From contig NZ_AUCR01000014.1 in NCBI RefSeq assembly GCF_000429865.1, positions 46,709 to 110,708 of the forward strand: a stretch of 64,000 nt of DNA. Direction: 5' to 3'. Below are positions 1-8,932 of the stretch, in pieces. The stretch is from Cucumibacter marinus DSM 18995. GTDB taxonomy: Bacteria > Pseudomonadota > Alphaproteobacteria > Rhizobiales > Devosiaceae. The notes beneath the pieces were generated by a model. That model did no database searches and was not told where the DNA came from. It saw nothing but the letters and a program-made list of their open reading frames with translations. How positions within the stretch are numbered: position 1 is the first letter of the stretch; the number at the start of each line of letters is the position of its first letter. A program made the translations under genes and the position numbers.

Positions 1-43
1 CAACGCCCGGCTTCTCGGCATCCAGCCTCTGAGGGGCCGTCAA
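1..43 (-). CDS. Probable start of an ABC permease gene, cut by the window edge
   Basis: On the minus strand a strong ribosome site (GGGAGGAG) ends 7 bases before a TTG that opens a frame reading MTAPQRLDAEKPGV to the window edge. The gene just upstream encodes a sugar-type binding protein, and in such operons a MalF-type permease normally comes next, so this is most likely its N-terminus. Only 14 codons are visible and none carries a family motif. A competing ATG in another frame (MPRSRAL) is also possible. The assignment rests on position and ribosome site only. Confidence 0.35.
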   Translation of the reverse strand, partial: MTAPQRLDAEKPGV

Positions 44-264
44 TGTGTCTCCTCCCAAACCGCCGGTGCAACCCTTGTTCCGCAGGCCGGGTTTCCCCGC
101 GGGCCAGCCGGGACCGATCGCACACACCGGTCAAAAAATTGAAGCGCGATCAATTTCATTGAACCGCCAAGTGTTGTCAATCGGCCAAGGAGGCCGCTGC
201 ACCCCGGAAGGCACCTGCAAGTGCGGGTCCGTTGCCGAGGCGCCCCCGTTGATCGGTGAGGTCG

Positions 265-298
265 CCGGGACGCGGCGAAGCGAGGTGCCGCGTCCCGG
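265..298 (-). terminator. Hairpin after the sugar binding-protein gene
   Basis: Perfect 12-base inverted repeat (CCGGGACGCGGC, 265-276, and its complement, 287-298) with a 10-base loop, 21 bases past the stop codon of the binding-protein gene. No T-run follows on the minus strand. It is better read as an mRNA-stabilising or partial-attenuation hairpin between a binding-protein gene and its permease genes than as a full terminator. Confidence 0.6.
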
Positions 299-318
299 TG
301 TCGAGGTGCGCCCTCCGA

Positions 319-1578
319 TCAGCCCTGTTCCCAGGCTTTGTCGAGTTCGGCGAGCATCTCGTCGACGGTGACTGAGCCACCCAGAAGACCGCTGCCGAGC
401 TGGATGAGGGCCTCGAGCGCGCGGGCGCTCGGCCAGTTGTGGTAGATGGCGGTGCCGACGCGATCCTCCTCGAAGGCACCGGCGAGATCGGTCAGGTCGC
501 CAGGCAGGCGTCCCTCTCCAACGAGGTGGAAGGGAATGCCGCCGCTCTGCTGCTGGAACACGTCCATCTGCGCGGGCTCGATCATCCACTGAAGGAAGGC
601 CACAGCCGCTTCCTTGTTGGCGGAATCGGCGGCGATGCTGACGCCGTCCTCGATCAGGCCGATGGCAAGATTTTCCGCTTCCGTGTCGCCGCCGGGGAAC
701 GGCGCCATGCGCAGGTCGAGATCAGGATCGACGGTTTTGGCGCCGCCCATCATCACGGAAGGGCCGATCGCCATGAAGACATTCTCGGACGCAACCTCAG
801 CAAACAGCTGCGGAACGTTGATGGCCTGTACCCCAAGCGGGAAGCAATCGCGGTCACGCATCGTCGCCACGCGCTCGAGCGCCTTGCGCCAGCCCTCGGA
901 GGTGGCGAAAGTCACCTCACCCGCCTGATGTCTGGCGTTCCAGTTCGGGGACTCCTGCAGAAGCGGACCAGCGGCCACGATGCCGTACATCCATTCCGGG
1001 CTCGAACCCGGCACCGCCAGGGCGTGTTTGCCATGCTGCGTGGCCACGTCGCAGATCTCGAGCAACTCCTCGAAAGTCGTCGGCACTTCGAGGCCGTACT
1101 CGTTCATGAGCTTGTTGTTGTAAACCAGTCCAGCAGCCGTCATCGGCATTGGAACGCTCAGCAGCTTGCCGTCATCCCACAGAATTTCGAAAATGGGATT
1201 GTCCTGCGAGTATTCATCGGCCAGCGCATAGTCCGAGAGATCCGCGATGACGCCCTGCGGACCCATGATGTGCACCGAGGTGAGGTCGCTTCCGCCGGTG
1301 GTCGTAAAGAAGATATCGATGTCGGCACCGCCTTGCAGCAGCGGGATCAGCGTCTGGGGGTAAGACGCGCTCGGCGGCAACCGCCGAAGGTTGAACACCA
1401 CGTCGTCGTGCTCTTTCGCGTAGAGCTCCGTCATCGTTTCCATGGCGGCACCGTTGCCGCTGGCGGGCATGACGATGTCGATTTCCGTCTGGCCGAACGC
1501 CGCAGTCGCCGTCAGTAGCCCAGCCGTCGCGGCAAGCAGGGCAACCGCGCTCTTTTTCGAGCTCGTTGGGTTGTGCAT
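319..1578 (-). CDS. Sugar-type ABC transporter substrate-binding protein
   Basis: 419-residue periplasmic binding protein of the MalE/UgpB-like family 1. Residues 1-30 form a Sec signal peptide (SSKKSAVALLAATAGLL... cut after AFGQ). The mature part starts IDIVMPASGNGAAM and contains the usual two-lobe landmarks, such as an 'LIPLLQGGADIDIFFTT' stretch and 'GLVYNNKLMNEYGLEVPTT'. The start at MHNPTSS is set by GGAGGAG four bases upstream; a longer start six codons earlier lacks one. It is the first visible gene of a sugar ABC operon whose permeases lie beyond the window, and it diverges from an AraC regulator. The substrate cannot be read from the sequence; carbohydrate is the family default. 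Confidence 0.88.
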   Translation of the reverse strand: MHNPTSSKKSAVALLAATAGLLTATAAFGQTEIDIVMPASGNGAAMETMTELYAKEHDDVVFNLRRLPPSASYPQTLIPLLQGGADIDIFFTTTGGSDLTSVHIMGPQGVIADLSDYALADEYSQDNPIFEILWDDGKLLSVPMPMTAAGLVYNNKLMNEYGLEVPTTFEELLEICDVATQHGKHALAVPGSSPEWMYGIVAAGPLLQESPNWNARHQAGEVTFATSEGWRKALERVATMRDRDCFPLGVQAINVPQLFAEVASENVFMAIGPSVMMGGAKTVDPDLDLRMAPFPGGDTEAENLAIGLIEDGVSIAADSANKEAAVAFLQWMIEPAQMDVFQQQSGGIPFHLVGEGRLPGDLTDLAGAFEEDRVGTAIYHNWPSARALEALIQLGSGLLGGSVTVDEMLAELDKAWEQG

Positions 1579-2048
1579 TTTCTCCTCCAACTTCATTTTT
1601 TTGAAGCGTGTTCAGTAGGATTTCCACGGAGTGTTTTGTCAAGTTCTTTATCCAGAGCCTCAAGGCACACTCCCGGAACGCAGGGCTAAAACCCTTATTT
1701 TTGCGCCAGTTACCTGTACTTTTGCGTTGGGAGCGTTTGGAAGGTCGCGGGCAGATGTGAACACAAACGGCCACAGAAAGAGTAGGTTTCGGGGGCTGAA
1801 TTGTGCTAGATCATGTTCAATGATGGAGTTGCAGCAAGCGGCAACTAACCGCGCCATGTTGTCCCGAGGGCCTGCGCCGTGATGGCCAGTATCGGACGGT
1901 CGCGTCTGGTCAATCTTGCCCGGTCCGGGGCCAACATGATCAACCGTTTGTTGGCTCGATCTGACCACGTTCGGGGTCGCAAATCGTTGGACGCAACGGG
2001 GACCTGCCTGCTAGCGTCCGGGGCGAATTGCGCTTCAGGGAGGACGCA
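1579..2048. promoter_or_regulatory. Divergent promoter region, binding protein / AraC regulator
   Basis: 470 bases with no convincing gene. The motif TTTTGCG occurs twice as a direct repeat (1699-1705 and 1720-1726), starts 21 bases apart, i.e. two helical turns. AraC-family proteins bind direct repeats with about this spacing, so this is the best candidate operator for the regulator encoded at 2049. No -10/-35 pair could be assigned with confidence. Confidence 0.45.
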
Positions 2049-3035
2049 TTGGCTCAATCCACGATCCGCCTTGGTTCGCCCTCTATCCGCGCGCATGGGC
2101 AGGAATTCCAGCACCAGATGAACGGGTTGTTGAACACCCGGTTCCAGCTGAGCCCGCTGGGCAAGCGCAGTTATGCGGGAGAGATATTGCGCAGCTACAT
2201 CACGGACGGGCTGCGGCTCGCCGACATCCGGTTCTCGCCCCATTCCACCTGCCTCATGCCCGGCAAGCTGCCACGCTCGAGCAACTCCTTTCTTGTCTCC
2301 TGGCAGGTTGAGGGCAACAGCCTGGTGCGCCAATTCGGCCGCGAAACGGAAGTGCGTTCAGGCGAGCTTTTCTTCGTGGACACCTCACAGCCCTTTGAGA
2401 TCGAGACGGACGACATCTGGACGCGGTCCGTCTACCTGGATTCCCAGTTCTGGCAGGAGGTGTTCCCAGAGCGGGCTCAATATTCAGCCGTTGCGATGTC
2501 CGGCAACAGCCACATGGGCAGGATCTGCACGCAGTTGATCGAACAACTCTTCGTCTCCTGCCACAGCCACCCCGTGGGAACGGTCAAACGCATGGCTGGC
2601 AGTTTCGCCAACCTCCTTGCGGTGACGATGGTCGCCGAGGTGTCGCCCGGCGCCGCCGAGCCGGCGACGCGTAGCATGCTGATCGACCGCATCAGGCGCT
2701 TCGCGCGCGCCAATCTCGCGAACCCCGATCTCAGCTGTGAAGACATCGCCGCCCATGTGAACCTGTCCGTGGGGCACGTTCACCAGCTTTTCAGCGGGCG
2801 CGAGCAGACACTGATGCGCTGGGTCTGGGCAGAGCGCCTGCGGCTCATCGCGCGCGACCTCACCAATCCCGGTTTGCAACACAAGCCCGTTTCGGCAATC
2901 GCCTTTGATTGGGGGTTCAGCGACGCCGCCCATTTCAGCCGAAGTTTCAAATCGCAATACGGCATGAGCCCCACGGGTTTCCGCAACGCCTCGCAGTGCA
3001 GCCTCGACCACATGCTGGCCTTGCCGCTTAACTGA
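2049..3035 (+). CDS. AraC-family transcriptional regulator
   Basis: About 328 residues. The N-terminal ~190 residues form a cupin-like ligand-binding domain of the AraC_binding_2 type (FLVSWQVEGNSLVRQFGRE, RSGELFFVDTSQPFEIE). The C-terminal ~100 residues are the double helix-turn-helix: first helix pair around LSCEDIAAHVNLSVGHVHQLF, second around VSAIAFDWGFSDAAHFSRSF followed by the typical YGMSPTGFR ending. The best start is a TTG at 2049 with AGGGAGG seven bases upstream; an in-frame TTG at 2028 lacks a site. It is divergent from the sugar binding-protein gene and convergent with the TRAP genes (12 bases between stops), so it probably controls the sugar ABC operon. Confidence 0.9.
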   Translation: MAQSTIRLGSPSIRAHGQEFQHQMNGLLNTRFQLSPLGKRSYAGEILRSYITDGLRLADIRFSPHSTCLMPGKLPRSSNSFLVSWQVEGNSLVRQFGRETEVRSGELFFVDTSQPFEIETDDIWTRSVYLDSQFWQEVFPERAQYSAVAMSGNSHMGRICTQLIEQLFVSCHSHPVGTVKRMAGSFANLLAVTMVAEVSPGAAEPATRSMLIDRIRRFARANLANPDLSCEDIAAHVNLSVGHVHQLFSGREQTLMRWVWAERLRLIARDLTNPGLQHKPVSAIAFDWGFSDAAHFSRSFKSQYGMSPTGFRNASQCSLDHMLALPLN

Positions 3036-3047
3036 TGCGGTCCGGGT

Positions 3048-4973
3048 TCACATGTGCGAAGGCAGCCACAAGGCCAGCACCGGCAAGGCGATCACAAGCG
3101 CAACCTTGATGATGTCTACCCCGACAAAGGGCAGGACGCCGCGATAAATGGTGCCGAGACGTATGTCCTTGGCGATGGAATTGAGCATGAAGATGTTCAT
3201 CCCGAACGGCGGTGTGATCATGCCCATCTCCACGCAGATCACGGTCAGCACGCCCCACCAAATCGGGTCATAGCCGCTCTGGACGATGAGGGGCAGGAAG
3301 ATCGGCACGGTGATCACCATCATCGCATAGGAATCCATCACCATGCCGAGCACGAGATAGACCATAATGAGCAGGATCACCACGCCCAGCGGAGCCACGC
3401 CAAGGGAGACGATCCAATCCGAGACAACTGAGGGCACCTGGGTGAAGGCGACGAGGAACGAGAAGGTGACGGCGCCGAAGATCAGGGTGTAGATCAACGC
3501 GATCGTCGTCGTGTTTTCGGCCATGGCCTCCCATAGCCGGCCGCCACCAAGCTTGCCGCGGAACAGCGCGAACAGGAAGGCGCCACCCGCGCCCACCGAG
3601 GCCGCCTCGGCATCGGTGAAGATGCCGGTATAGATGCCCCCGATGACCAGTCCGAACAGCACCACCGCGCCCCAGCAGGCTTTGGCGGCCGCGAACAGTG
3701 CCGGGCCGTCGATGGCCGTGCCGTCCGGTGCCAGTTGTGGCCTGAACCTGAGCAAGGCCCAAATGGCCAACAGATAGAGCGCAATGGCGAGGATGGCAGG
3801 CACCAGGGCTGCCATGAACAGGCGGCCGATCGACTGTTCCGACAAAAGCGCGAACAGGATGAGGGCCGTCGAGGGGGGCACCAAGCTACCGAGAGTGCCG
3901 CCGGCAGCCACGGCCCCCGCGGCCAAGGCGGGGTCGTAATTGCGGGCCCGCATTTCGGGCAGTGCCACCTTGCCGAAGGTGGCGGCGGTCGCGAGCGAAG
4001 ACCCGGTCAGCGCGCCGAAGCCGGCGGAACCGGCAATGGTGGCGTGGGCGAGACTGCCGTGCAGCGGCCTCAGCAATTCATGAGCGAAGCGGTAAATGTC
4101 GGCGGATAGCCCGGCCAGTGACGCGAAGGCGCCCATGAGCAGGAAGAGCGGCAGCACAGAAAGCGTGGGGCTGGTCAGGAACTTGCCCACCTCGCCGCCT
4201 ATGACGGTGCCGGCCGGCGCGAAGCCCACCATGACGGAGATGCCGAAAAACCCGATCAGGCCCATCGCGGCGGCAAGGGGGACACCGAGCAGCATGATGA
4301 CCCACATCAGGCCAAAGAAAACCAGCGCCATGACCGCCGGGTTGAGACTCTTGAGCCAGGCGTATCCTGGCAGCATTGTGATGCCGCCGGACCAGAGCGC
4401 CGCGGTGACCGCCACCATCGCGAAGGCCAGCAGCAAGATGACCACTTTTGTGGCGCGACGGGCGTCCGTCGTGGCTTCCGAAAAAGAATTGATCGCGTTC
4501 AAAGCCTGAATGGGCACGCACAACAGAACGAACCCCGCCATAGCGAAGTAAAAAGGCGCCACCGGCCAGCCCAGAATGATGGTGGTCTGGCCGCGGGCTC
4601 CGAAAGTGTGCGCCAGCTCGAACAGTTTGATCCCGATCAGCGCGATGAAGATGAGGAGCACGGTGGCGCCGGCAAACTTCAAGGCCTGCCCCAGTCTGGG
4701 GGGCATGAGACTGGTTGCGAGATCAACGGACAGGTGAACGCCACGCGCGCAGCCGAATGGCAGGCAGGCGGTTACCGCGACCGCCAACACCAGAAGCAGC
4801 ACTTCGCTCAACCCCGTTATCGTGGTGTTGAGAATTGCCCGCATCGCCACATCCGCGATGGTCGCGAAGGCGATGCAGACGATCGTCAGGACCGCAACGG
4901 TCGCAAGCAGGCGGGTCGCCCTGTCGGTCGGCGCCAGGATCTGCCCCATGCGCATGCTTGCGACCATGCTCAT
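3048..4973 (-). CDS. dctQM: TRAP transporter, fused small and large permease (DctQM)
   Basis: 641 residues, the size expected for a DctQ-DctM fusion. Residues ~1-175 are the four-helix small subunit (RLLATVAVLTIVCIAFATIAD, LLLVLAVAVTACLPFGCARG). Residues ~190-641 are the large DctM channel subunit of the DedA/TRAP-M type, with many membrane segments and typical blocks such as GSAGFGALTGSSLATAATFGK and LPEMRARNYDPALAAGAVAAGG. It imports organic acids or related anions with a Na+/H+ gradient, using the binding protein encoded just upstream; its start overlaps that gene's stop by four bases (ATGA). The fusion is common and not a sign of damage. The substrate is unknown. Confidence 0.93.
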   Translation of the reverse strand: MSMVASMRMGQILAPTDRATRLLATVAVLTIVCIAFATIADVAMRAILNTTITGLSEVLLLVLAVAVTACLPFGCARGVHLSVDLATSLMPPRLGQALKFAGATVLLIFIALIGIKLFELAHTFGARGQTTIILGWPVAPFYFAMAGFVLLCVPIQALNAINSFSEATTDARRATKVVILLLAFAMVAVTAALWSGGITMLPGYAWLKSLNPAVMALVFFGLMWVIMLLGVPLAAAMGLIGFFGISVMVGFAPAGTVIGGEVGKFLTSPTLSVLPLFLLMGAFASLAGLSADIYRFAHELLRPLHGSLAHATIAGSAGFGALTGSSLATAATFGKVALPEMRARNYDPALAAGAVAAGGTLGSLVPPSTALILFALLSEQSIGRLFMAALVPAILAIALYLLAIWALLRFRPQLAPDGTAIDGPALFAAAKACWGAVVLFGLVIGGIYTGIFTDAEAASVGAGGAFLFALFRGKLGGGRLWEAMAENTTTIALIYTLIFGAVTFSFLVAFTQVPSVVSDWIVSLGVAPLGVVILLIMVYLVLGMVMDSYAMMVITVPIFLPLIVQSGYDPIWWGVLTVICVEMGMITPPFGMNIFMLNSIAKDIRLGTIYRGVLPFVGVDIIKVALVIALPVLALWLPSHM

Positions 4974-5962
4974 TTCGCGATCTCGGCCTGGAATGCTTCG
5001 GCGATGGCCGCGCCGTCCTCGGTCCTGGCAACCCAGGCTTCACCCAGCGGCGTCAGTGCGTCGCGCCAGATCGCCAGTTCGGCCTCGGAGAGTTCGACGA
5101 GCTGGTTGTCGCCCTGGGCGGCCATGCCCTTGGCATTGGTGTTCCAATTGTCGAGGAAGCTCCCCATCTCCACCGCAAAGCTGTGACCCGAATTGGCGGC
5201 GATGGCCCGTTGGCCTGCCTCGGGAAGGGCGTCGAATTTGGCCTGGTTCATGATGAACATGCCGGGGTTCCCCCCCACCGAAACGTCGATATAGAAGTGC
5301 ATCACCTCATTGAGGCGGAACGCGGGAACCGCGGTGAACGTCACGATCGCACCGTCGATGGTGCCGCGGCTGAGGGCCTGGTACCATTCGGGAATGCCGA
5401 TATTGACCGGTGTCGCCCCCAAATTGCCGGCGGCGGCCTGCATTGTGGGATTTTGCGCGGTGATCTTGCGTCCACTCAGATTGGACAGGTCGTCGAGCGG
5501 TTCGGACAGCATCACCGACGCATTGGGGAAGGTGAAGAGCCCAAGCACCTTCACGTCCTGATACTCGCCGGTAATGGTGCCGTTTTCAAACAGCTCCTGC
5601 AAGGCACGCGACCCCTGTTCGGCGGTCTCGAACTGGAAAGGCTGCTCGACCACACCGCTCTTCGGATATTTGCCGGGATAATAGCCCTGGAAATCCCAGG
5701 CGATGTCAACAACGCCCGCCGCGACCCGGTCAAGCATCTGGCCTTCCTTGCCGAGCACCCCGCCGGGGATGAATTCGATCGTGATTGCACCATCGGCTGC
5801 GGCGTTCACCCGCTCGGCCCAGCCGGCGAAGACCTGGTTGATCAGGGCCGGCGCGGGTGCGGGCGAGGCCAGCTTGAGGTTGACGGTTTGCGCTGCTGCG
5901 GGCATGGCGAACATGCAGGCAACGGCACAGCAGGCGATTTGACTTTTGAGATTAATGCGCAT
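4970..5962 (-). CDS. dctP: TRAP transporter substrate-binding protein (DctP family)
   Basis: 330-residue periplasmic TRAP receptor. A signal peptide is evident (INLKSQIACCAVACMFAMPAAAQ). The mature protein shows DctP features: 'FAGWAERVNAAADGAITIEF', 'VDIAWDFQGYYPGKYPKSGVV' and a C-terminal helical stretch. The start is the ATG preceded by GGGAGGACCAGA; an ATG ten codons upstream has no ribosome site. DctP proteins usually bind a carboxylate with a conserved Arg, but I cannot pin that residue here. It follows the alpha/beta hydrolase and monooxygenase genes, so the imported compound may be a substrate or product of those enzymes. Confidence 0.92.
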   Translation of the reverse strand: MRINLKSQIACCAVACMFAMPAAAQTVNLKLASPAPAPALINQVFAGWAERVNAAADGAITIEFIPGGVLGKEGQMLDRVAAGVVDIAWDFQGYYPGKYPKSGVVEQPFQFETAEQGSRALQELFENGTITGEYQDVKVLGLFTFPNASVMLSEPLDDLSNLSGRKITAQNPTMQAAAGNLGATPVNIGIPEWYQALSRGTIDGAIVTFTAVPAFRLNEVMHFYIDVSVGGNPGMFIMNQAKFDALPEAGQRAIAANSGHSFAVEMGSFLDNWNTNAKGMAAQGDNQLVELSEAELAIWRDALTPLGEAWVARTEDGAAIAEAFQAEIAK

Positions 5963-6036
5963 TCTGGTCCTCCCGGTTTGACACGATTTCATATGTGCCG
6001 GACGTGCTTTCCCCCCGTTCTCCGTCCGGCGCCCAC

Positions 6037-6807
6037 TCAGAACATTGTGGTCTCAAGGATGCGATTGACCGCATCGGCATGGCTGAAGAGCGGAATGTGT
6101 GCTGCCCCCTCGATCACTTCGCGCCGCGCACCTGCGATGGCACCGGCGAGAGCGCTCGCTGCTGCGGGCGGCGTCGCCAGGTCCTCGCTGCCCACGGCAA
6201 CCACCGTCGTCGCGGTGATGGCGCCGGCCAGCGCGCGGCAATCGGCGCCGGCCAGTGCATCGCAGCCGGCCGCGTAGCCCTCGTCGCTGGTACGCCGCAG
6301 CATCTGCAACAGACCCGCGGACTCCACCGCGCCCAGCGCTCCTTGCGGCAGCCAGCGTTGATAGACATCCTCGGCAATCGAGGCCAGTCCATTGGCGCGC
6401 ACGGTCCGGGCACGGTTGGTCCACATTTCCGGATTGGGCGTGGCAATGGTGCTGTCGAACAGCGCCAACGCGGTGAGGCGTTGCCCGGCGCGCGCGGCCG
6501 TGGCCTGCGCCACCAGCCCGCCGATCGAGATGCCGGCCAGTGCAAACTCCTTGATCTCGAGCGCATCGAGCATCGCCATGACGTCGGCGGCGAGGCGCTC
6601 GATGGTCAAAGGTTCGCGGCTCTCTTCGGAGAGCCCGTGACCGCGAAAATCGGGACGAATGACAAACCGACGCGACGAAAAGGCAGCCGCCTGCGCGTCC
6701 CACACCTGGGCGCAAGTACCCAGGGAATGGAGCAGCACCAAGGCTTGGGCCTGACGATCTCCGCCGACCTCTATATGTGCCAGATGTTCGTTTATACGCA
6801 GGAACAC
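6037..6807 (-). CDS. Alpha/beta hydrolase (3-oxoadipate enol-lactonase-like)
   Basis: 256-residue cytosolic alpha/beta hydrolase. Visible elements: oxyanion loop LLHSLGTCAQVWD (~residue 24), RPDFRGHGLS, nucleophile elbow GISIGG (Ser ~94), acid at GSEDLATPP (~212) and catalytic His at GAAHIPLF (~237). Length and motif wording are closest to PcaD-like enol-lactonases and RutD-like hydrolases. It lies 13 bases downstream of an FAD monooxygenase gene and 75 bases upstream of dctP, so a ring-hydroxylation-then-hydrolysis step is plausible. The precise substrate is not determinable. Confidence 0.85.
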   Translation of the reverse strand: MFLRINEHLAHIEVGGDRQAQALVLLHSLGTCAQVWDAQAAAFSSRRFVIRPDFRGHGLSEESREPLTIERLAADVMAMLDALEIKEFALAGISIGGLVAQATAARAGQRLTALALFDSTIATPNPEMWTNRARTVRANGLASIAEDVYQRWLPQGALGAVESAGLLQMLRRTSDEGYAAGCDALAGADCRALAGAITATTVVAVGSEDLATPPAAASALAGAIAGARREVIEGAAHIPLFSHADAVNRILETTMF

Positions 6808-6820
6808 TGATTAAGCCTCC

Positions 6821-7942
6821 TCAATAGGGCTGATTGAGCTGGGCGAGCGCCTGTTCGACGACTCGCACCTGTTCGATTGGCGAGGTCACTGCTTTTTCCA
6901 GCCGCCCCAGAGTGAGTGATTTCTCCACAACCAGGGCGCAGCGCGGGTAACGGCGTTGCATGAACCGTGCGAGCGCGGCCTCGATGTTATCCTCCCCGGC
7001 CACGCACTCGCCGAGCACCACGCCGTCCTCCATCGCCATGCCGGCGCCTGAGGCCAGCTGAGGCGTGGTTGCGTGGGCAGCGTCCCCGATCAGCACGCAG
7101 CCCTGCCGATACCAGGGTGCGCGCAGGAAGATCGTTTCGAGCGGCCGCGCCACGATGCGAGAGCCCGCATTCAGCTCGGCCCTCAGATCGGCCACCACCC
7201 CGCCATAGGGCGCCATCAGTGCGTCGAGGTGGCGGTATTGGTCACCTTCGGGGCGGCGCTCGAACCGCTGCACCGGCTCGAGCAGGAACATATACATCTG
7301 GTCAGGCGACACCGGGTTGATGCCCACCTTGCTCGGCCCGCCGAGAAAATATGTGCGCCGCTCGATGGCGGGATGGCGGCTTGTCATCAGCCGCCAGCAC
7401 ACCTGTCCCACATAGTGCGGCTCGGGGGTGTCCGGGAACATCATCGCCCGCGTTGCGGAAAATATTCCGTCTGCTCCGACGACCAGATCATATGTGCCGG
7501 TGCTGCCATCGGTGAAGGTGACTTGGGTCGGGTGGCCCGGGATGAGCGATGCCACGCTGGTGCCCAGCGATACCCTTGGCGCCAGCAAACGCAGCCGCTC
7601 GGAAAGGATGCTGTGCAGCACGGGGCGCATGATTCCTCCGGCGCCAGGAACGCCGTTCAACGCCTCGCCGCGCGTCTCGATCTCGGCGACAGTGTTTCCC
7701 TGTGCGTCGCACACCAGAAGGCCGTCCGATGTATAACCCTCTGCGAGAACGCGATCGAGAATGCCGAGCCGCTTCATGACCCTCAGTGTCGGCCCGGTTA
7801 TGGTGATGCCGGCGCCATAGACCTTCCATTCCGGATCCCTGTCGATGAGGTGCACCTTCATGCCGGATTCGCGCAACACGATGGCCGCCGACATGCCCGC
7901 GATCCCGCCTCCAATGACCAGCGCTTGTTTTGCCGCCGACAT
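6821..7942 (-). CDS. FAD-dependent monooxygenase (PHBH/UbiH-like fold)
   Basis: 373 residues, class A flavoprotein hydroxylase. The N-terminal dinucleotide motif is GGGIAGMSAA (~residues 10-19), followed by an acidic strand end (HLIDRDPEW). The DG motif appears as VVGADGIFSATR (~150) and the GD motif as GDAAHATTPQLASGAG (~295), the last contacting the FAD ribityl chain. Such enzymes hydroxylate aromatic or heteroaromatic rings with NAD(P)H and O2. The start MSAAKQ is chosen for its GGGGAG site; the 24 upstream codons look non-coding. It is the first gene of the monooxygenase-hydrolase-TRAP group. It is a distant paralogue of the monooxygenase at 14110. Confidence 0.87.
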   Translation of the reverse strand: MSAAKQALVIGGGIAGMSAAIVLRESGMKVHLIDRDPEWKVYGAGITITGPTLRVMKRLGILDRVLAEGYTSDGLLVCDAQGNTVAEIETRGEALNGVPGAGGIMRPVLHSILSERLRLLAPRVSLGTSVASLIPGHPTQVTFTDGSTGTYDLVVGADGIFSATRAMMFPDTPEPHYVGQVCWRLMTSRHPAIERRTYFLGGPSKVGINPVSPDQMYMFLLEPVQRFERRPEGDQYRHLDALMAPYGGVVADLRAELNAGSRIVARPLETIFLRAPWYRQGCVLIGDAAHATTPQLASGAGMAMEDGVVLGECVAGEDNIEAALARFMQRRYPRCALVVEKSLTLGRLEKAVTSPIEQVRVVEQALAQLNQPY

Positions 7943-8454
7943 CGTCCGCTCCCCGAGGGTCAGACGACAAACCGGCCGATGCCGGGATGCCATTGGCCGA
8001 CGATCCGGCAACAAGTTTGCCCGGACCGGGCGCGAACCGCCCCGCCCATGCCCGTGATCTCAGCCATGGCGGCCATCCGCGAGATTGGTCTTTGTGTCCA
8101 AGGCGCGTCCTCCCATGCGCACAGCCTAGGCGACATGAGCAAACGGTTCTGGTCTGCAAGCAAGGTGTTATTTGACTGAAAATCTGCAGTGGAAAGCAGG
8201 GTGCCGGTCTATTCCGCTCAACCTGTGATTTCCGCTGCATCATCTGGAGCGCTACGCGCCGTGGTCCATGCGGAACCACGCATCACATCCCAAGCCACCG
8301 AAAACGCGGCGCTATTCAGGGAAACTCATGGGAACAGGGAAACGTGCAGGGTGGGTTGCTGTGCCGTCAGTGCAATTCGAACTGGTCTCGGCATTCTGTC
8401 TCACTGCGCCGGTGGGTCTCAGGCGGCGGAAGTCAGCGATTGCCGGCAGATGAC
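7943..8454. other. Intergenic region upstream of the monooxygenase-TRAP genes
   Basis: About 510 bases separate the MarR stop from the monooxygenase start, both on the minus strand. Short frames in several directions have no family resemblance or ribosome sites. It must hold the promoter for the monooxygenase-hydrolase-dctP-dctQM group, but I see no clear palindrome or -10/-35 pair. Confidence 0.5.
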
Positions 8455-8919
8455 TTAGTCCGAGTCCACAAGCGTTTTCGCGCGCTCCACAAGCAGGTCC
8501 AACGTCGAATTGAGACTTCGGATTTCTTCGAGAGAAAAGCCTTCGGTCAGCACCTTGTTGCGATTGATGGCGGCGATGGTCAGATCGGCGTGCAGGGACA
8601 GACCCTTTGCGGTCAAGGTCACCTCAACCTCGCGCCGATCCCGGTCGCTTTGCCGTTTGGCCACGATGTCGCGCTCCGACAATCCCCGGATCGCCCGACT
8701 GATCTGGGCGGGGTCGAGAAGGGCGTGAAACGTCAACTCACGCACTGAAATCGGCTGGAACACACCGAGAAGCGTGATGATCTGCCATTCGACCCGACCG
8801 AGCCCGAACCGACTGCGCGCATCCTGAACCGCTGCACGGGTCAGGTATTTGGACAGTGTATTCACATGCGGAGCGACGAGATCGCCCGCACGAGGAAAGG
8901 AAGTTCTCGATTCGCTCAT
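8455..8919 (-). CDS. MarR-family transcriptional regulator
   Basis: About 154 residues. The winged-helix core is recognisable: GLGRVEWQIITLLGVFQPIS, the recognition region DPAQISRAIRGLSERD, and the wing DRDRREVEVTLTAKG. The C-terminal helices provide the dimer interface. MarR proteins typically bind a small aromatic ligand and leave the DNA. It begins 14 bases after the stop of the amidohydrolase gene and is probably the last gene of the NMT1-type transporter operon, making it a candidate autoregulator of that operon or of the monooxygenase genes downstream. The start MSESRTS is used; 24 codons of upstream open frame overlap the preceding gene. Confidence 0.88.
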   Translation of the reverse strand: MSESRTSFPRAGDLVAPHVNTLSKYLTRAAVQDARSRFGLGRVEWQIITLLGVFQPISVRELTFHALLDPAQISRAIRGLSERDIVAKRQSDRDRREVEVTLTAKGLSLHADLTIAAINRNKVLTEGFSLEEIRSLNSTLDLLVERAKTLVDSD

Positions 8920-8932
8920 ACCGGACAGTACT

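Noticed and set aside
4835..6277. Plus-strand open frame opposite dctP
   Set aside because: Antisense to a clear DctP gene; no domain or plausible start.
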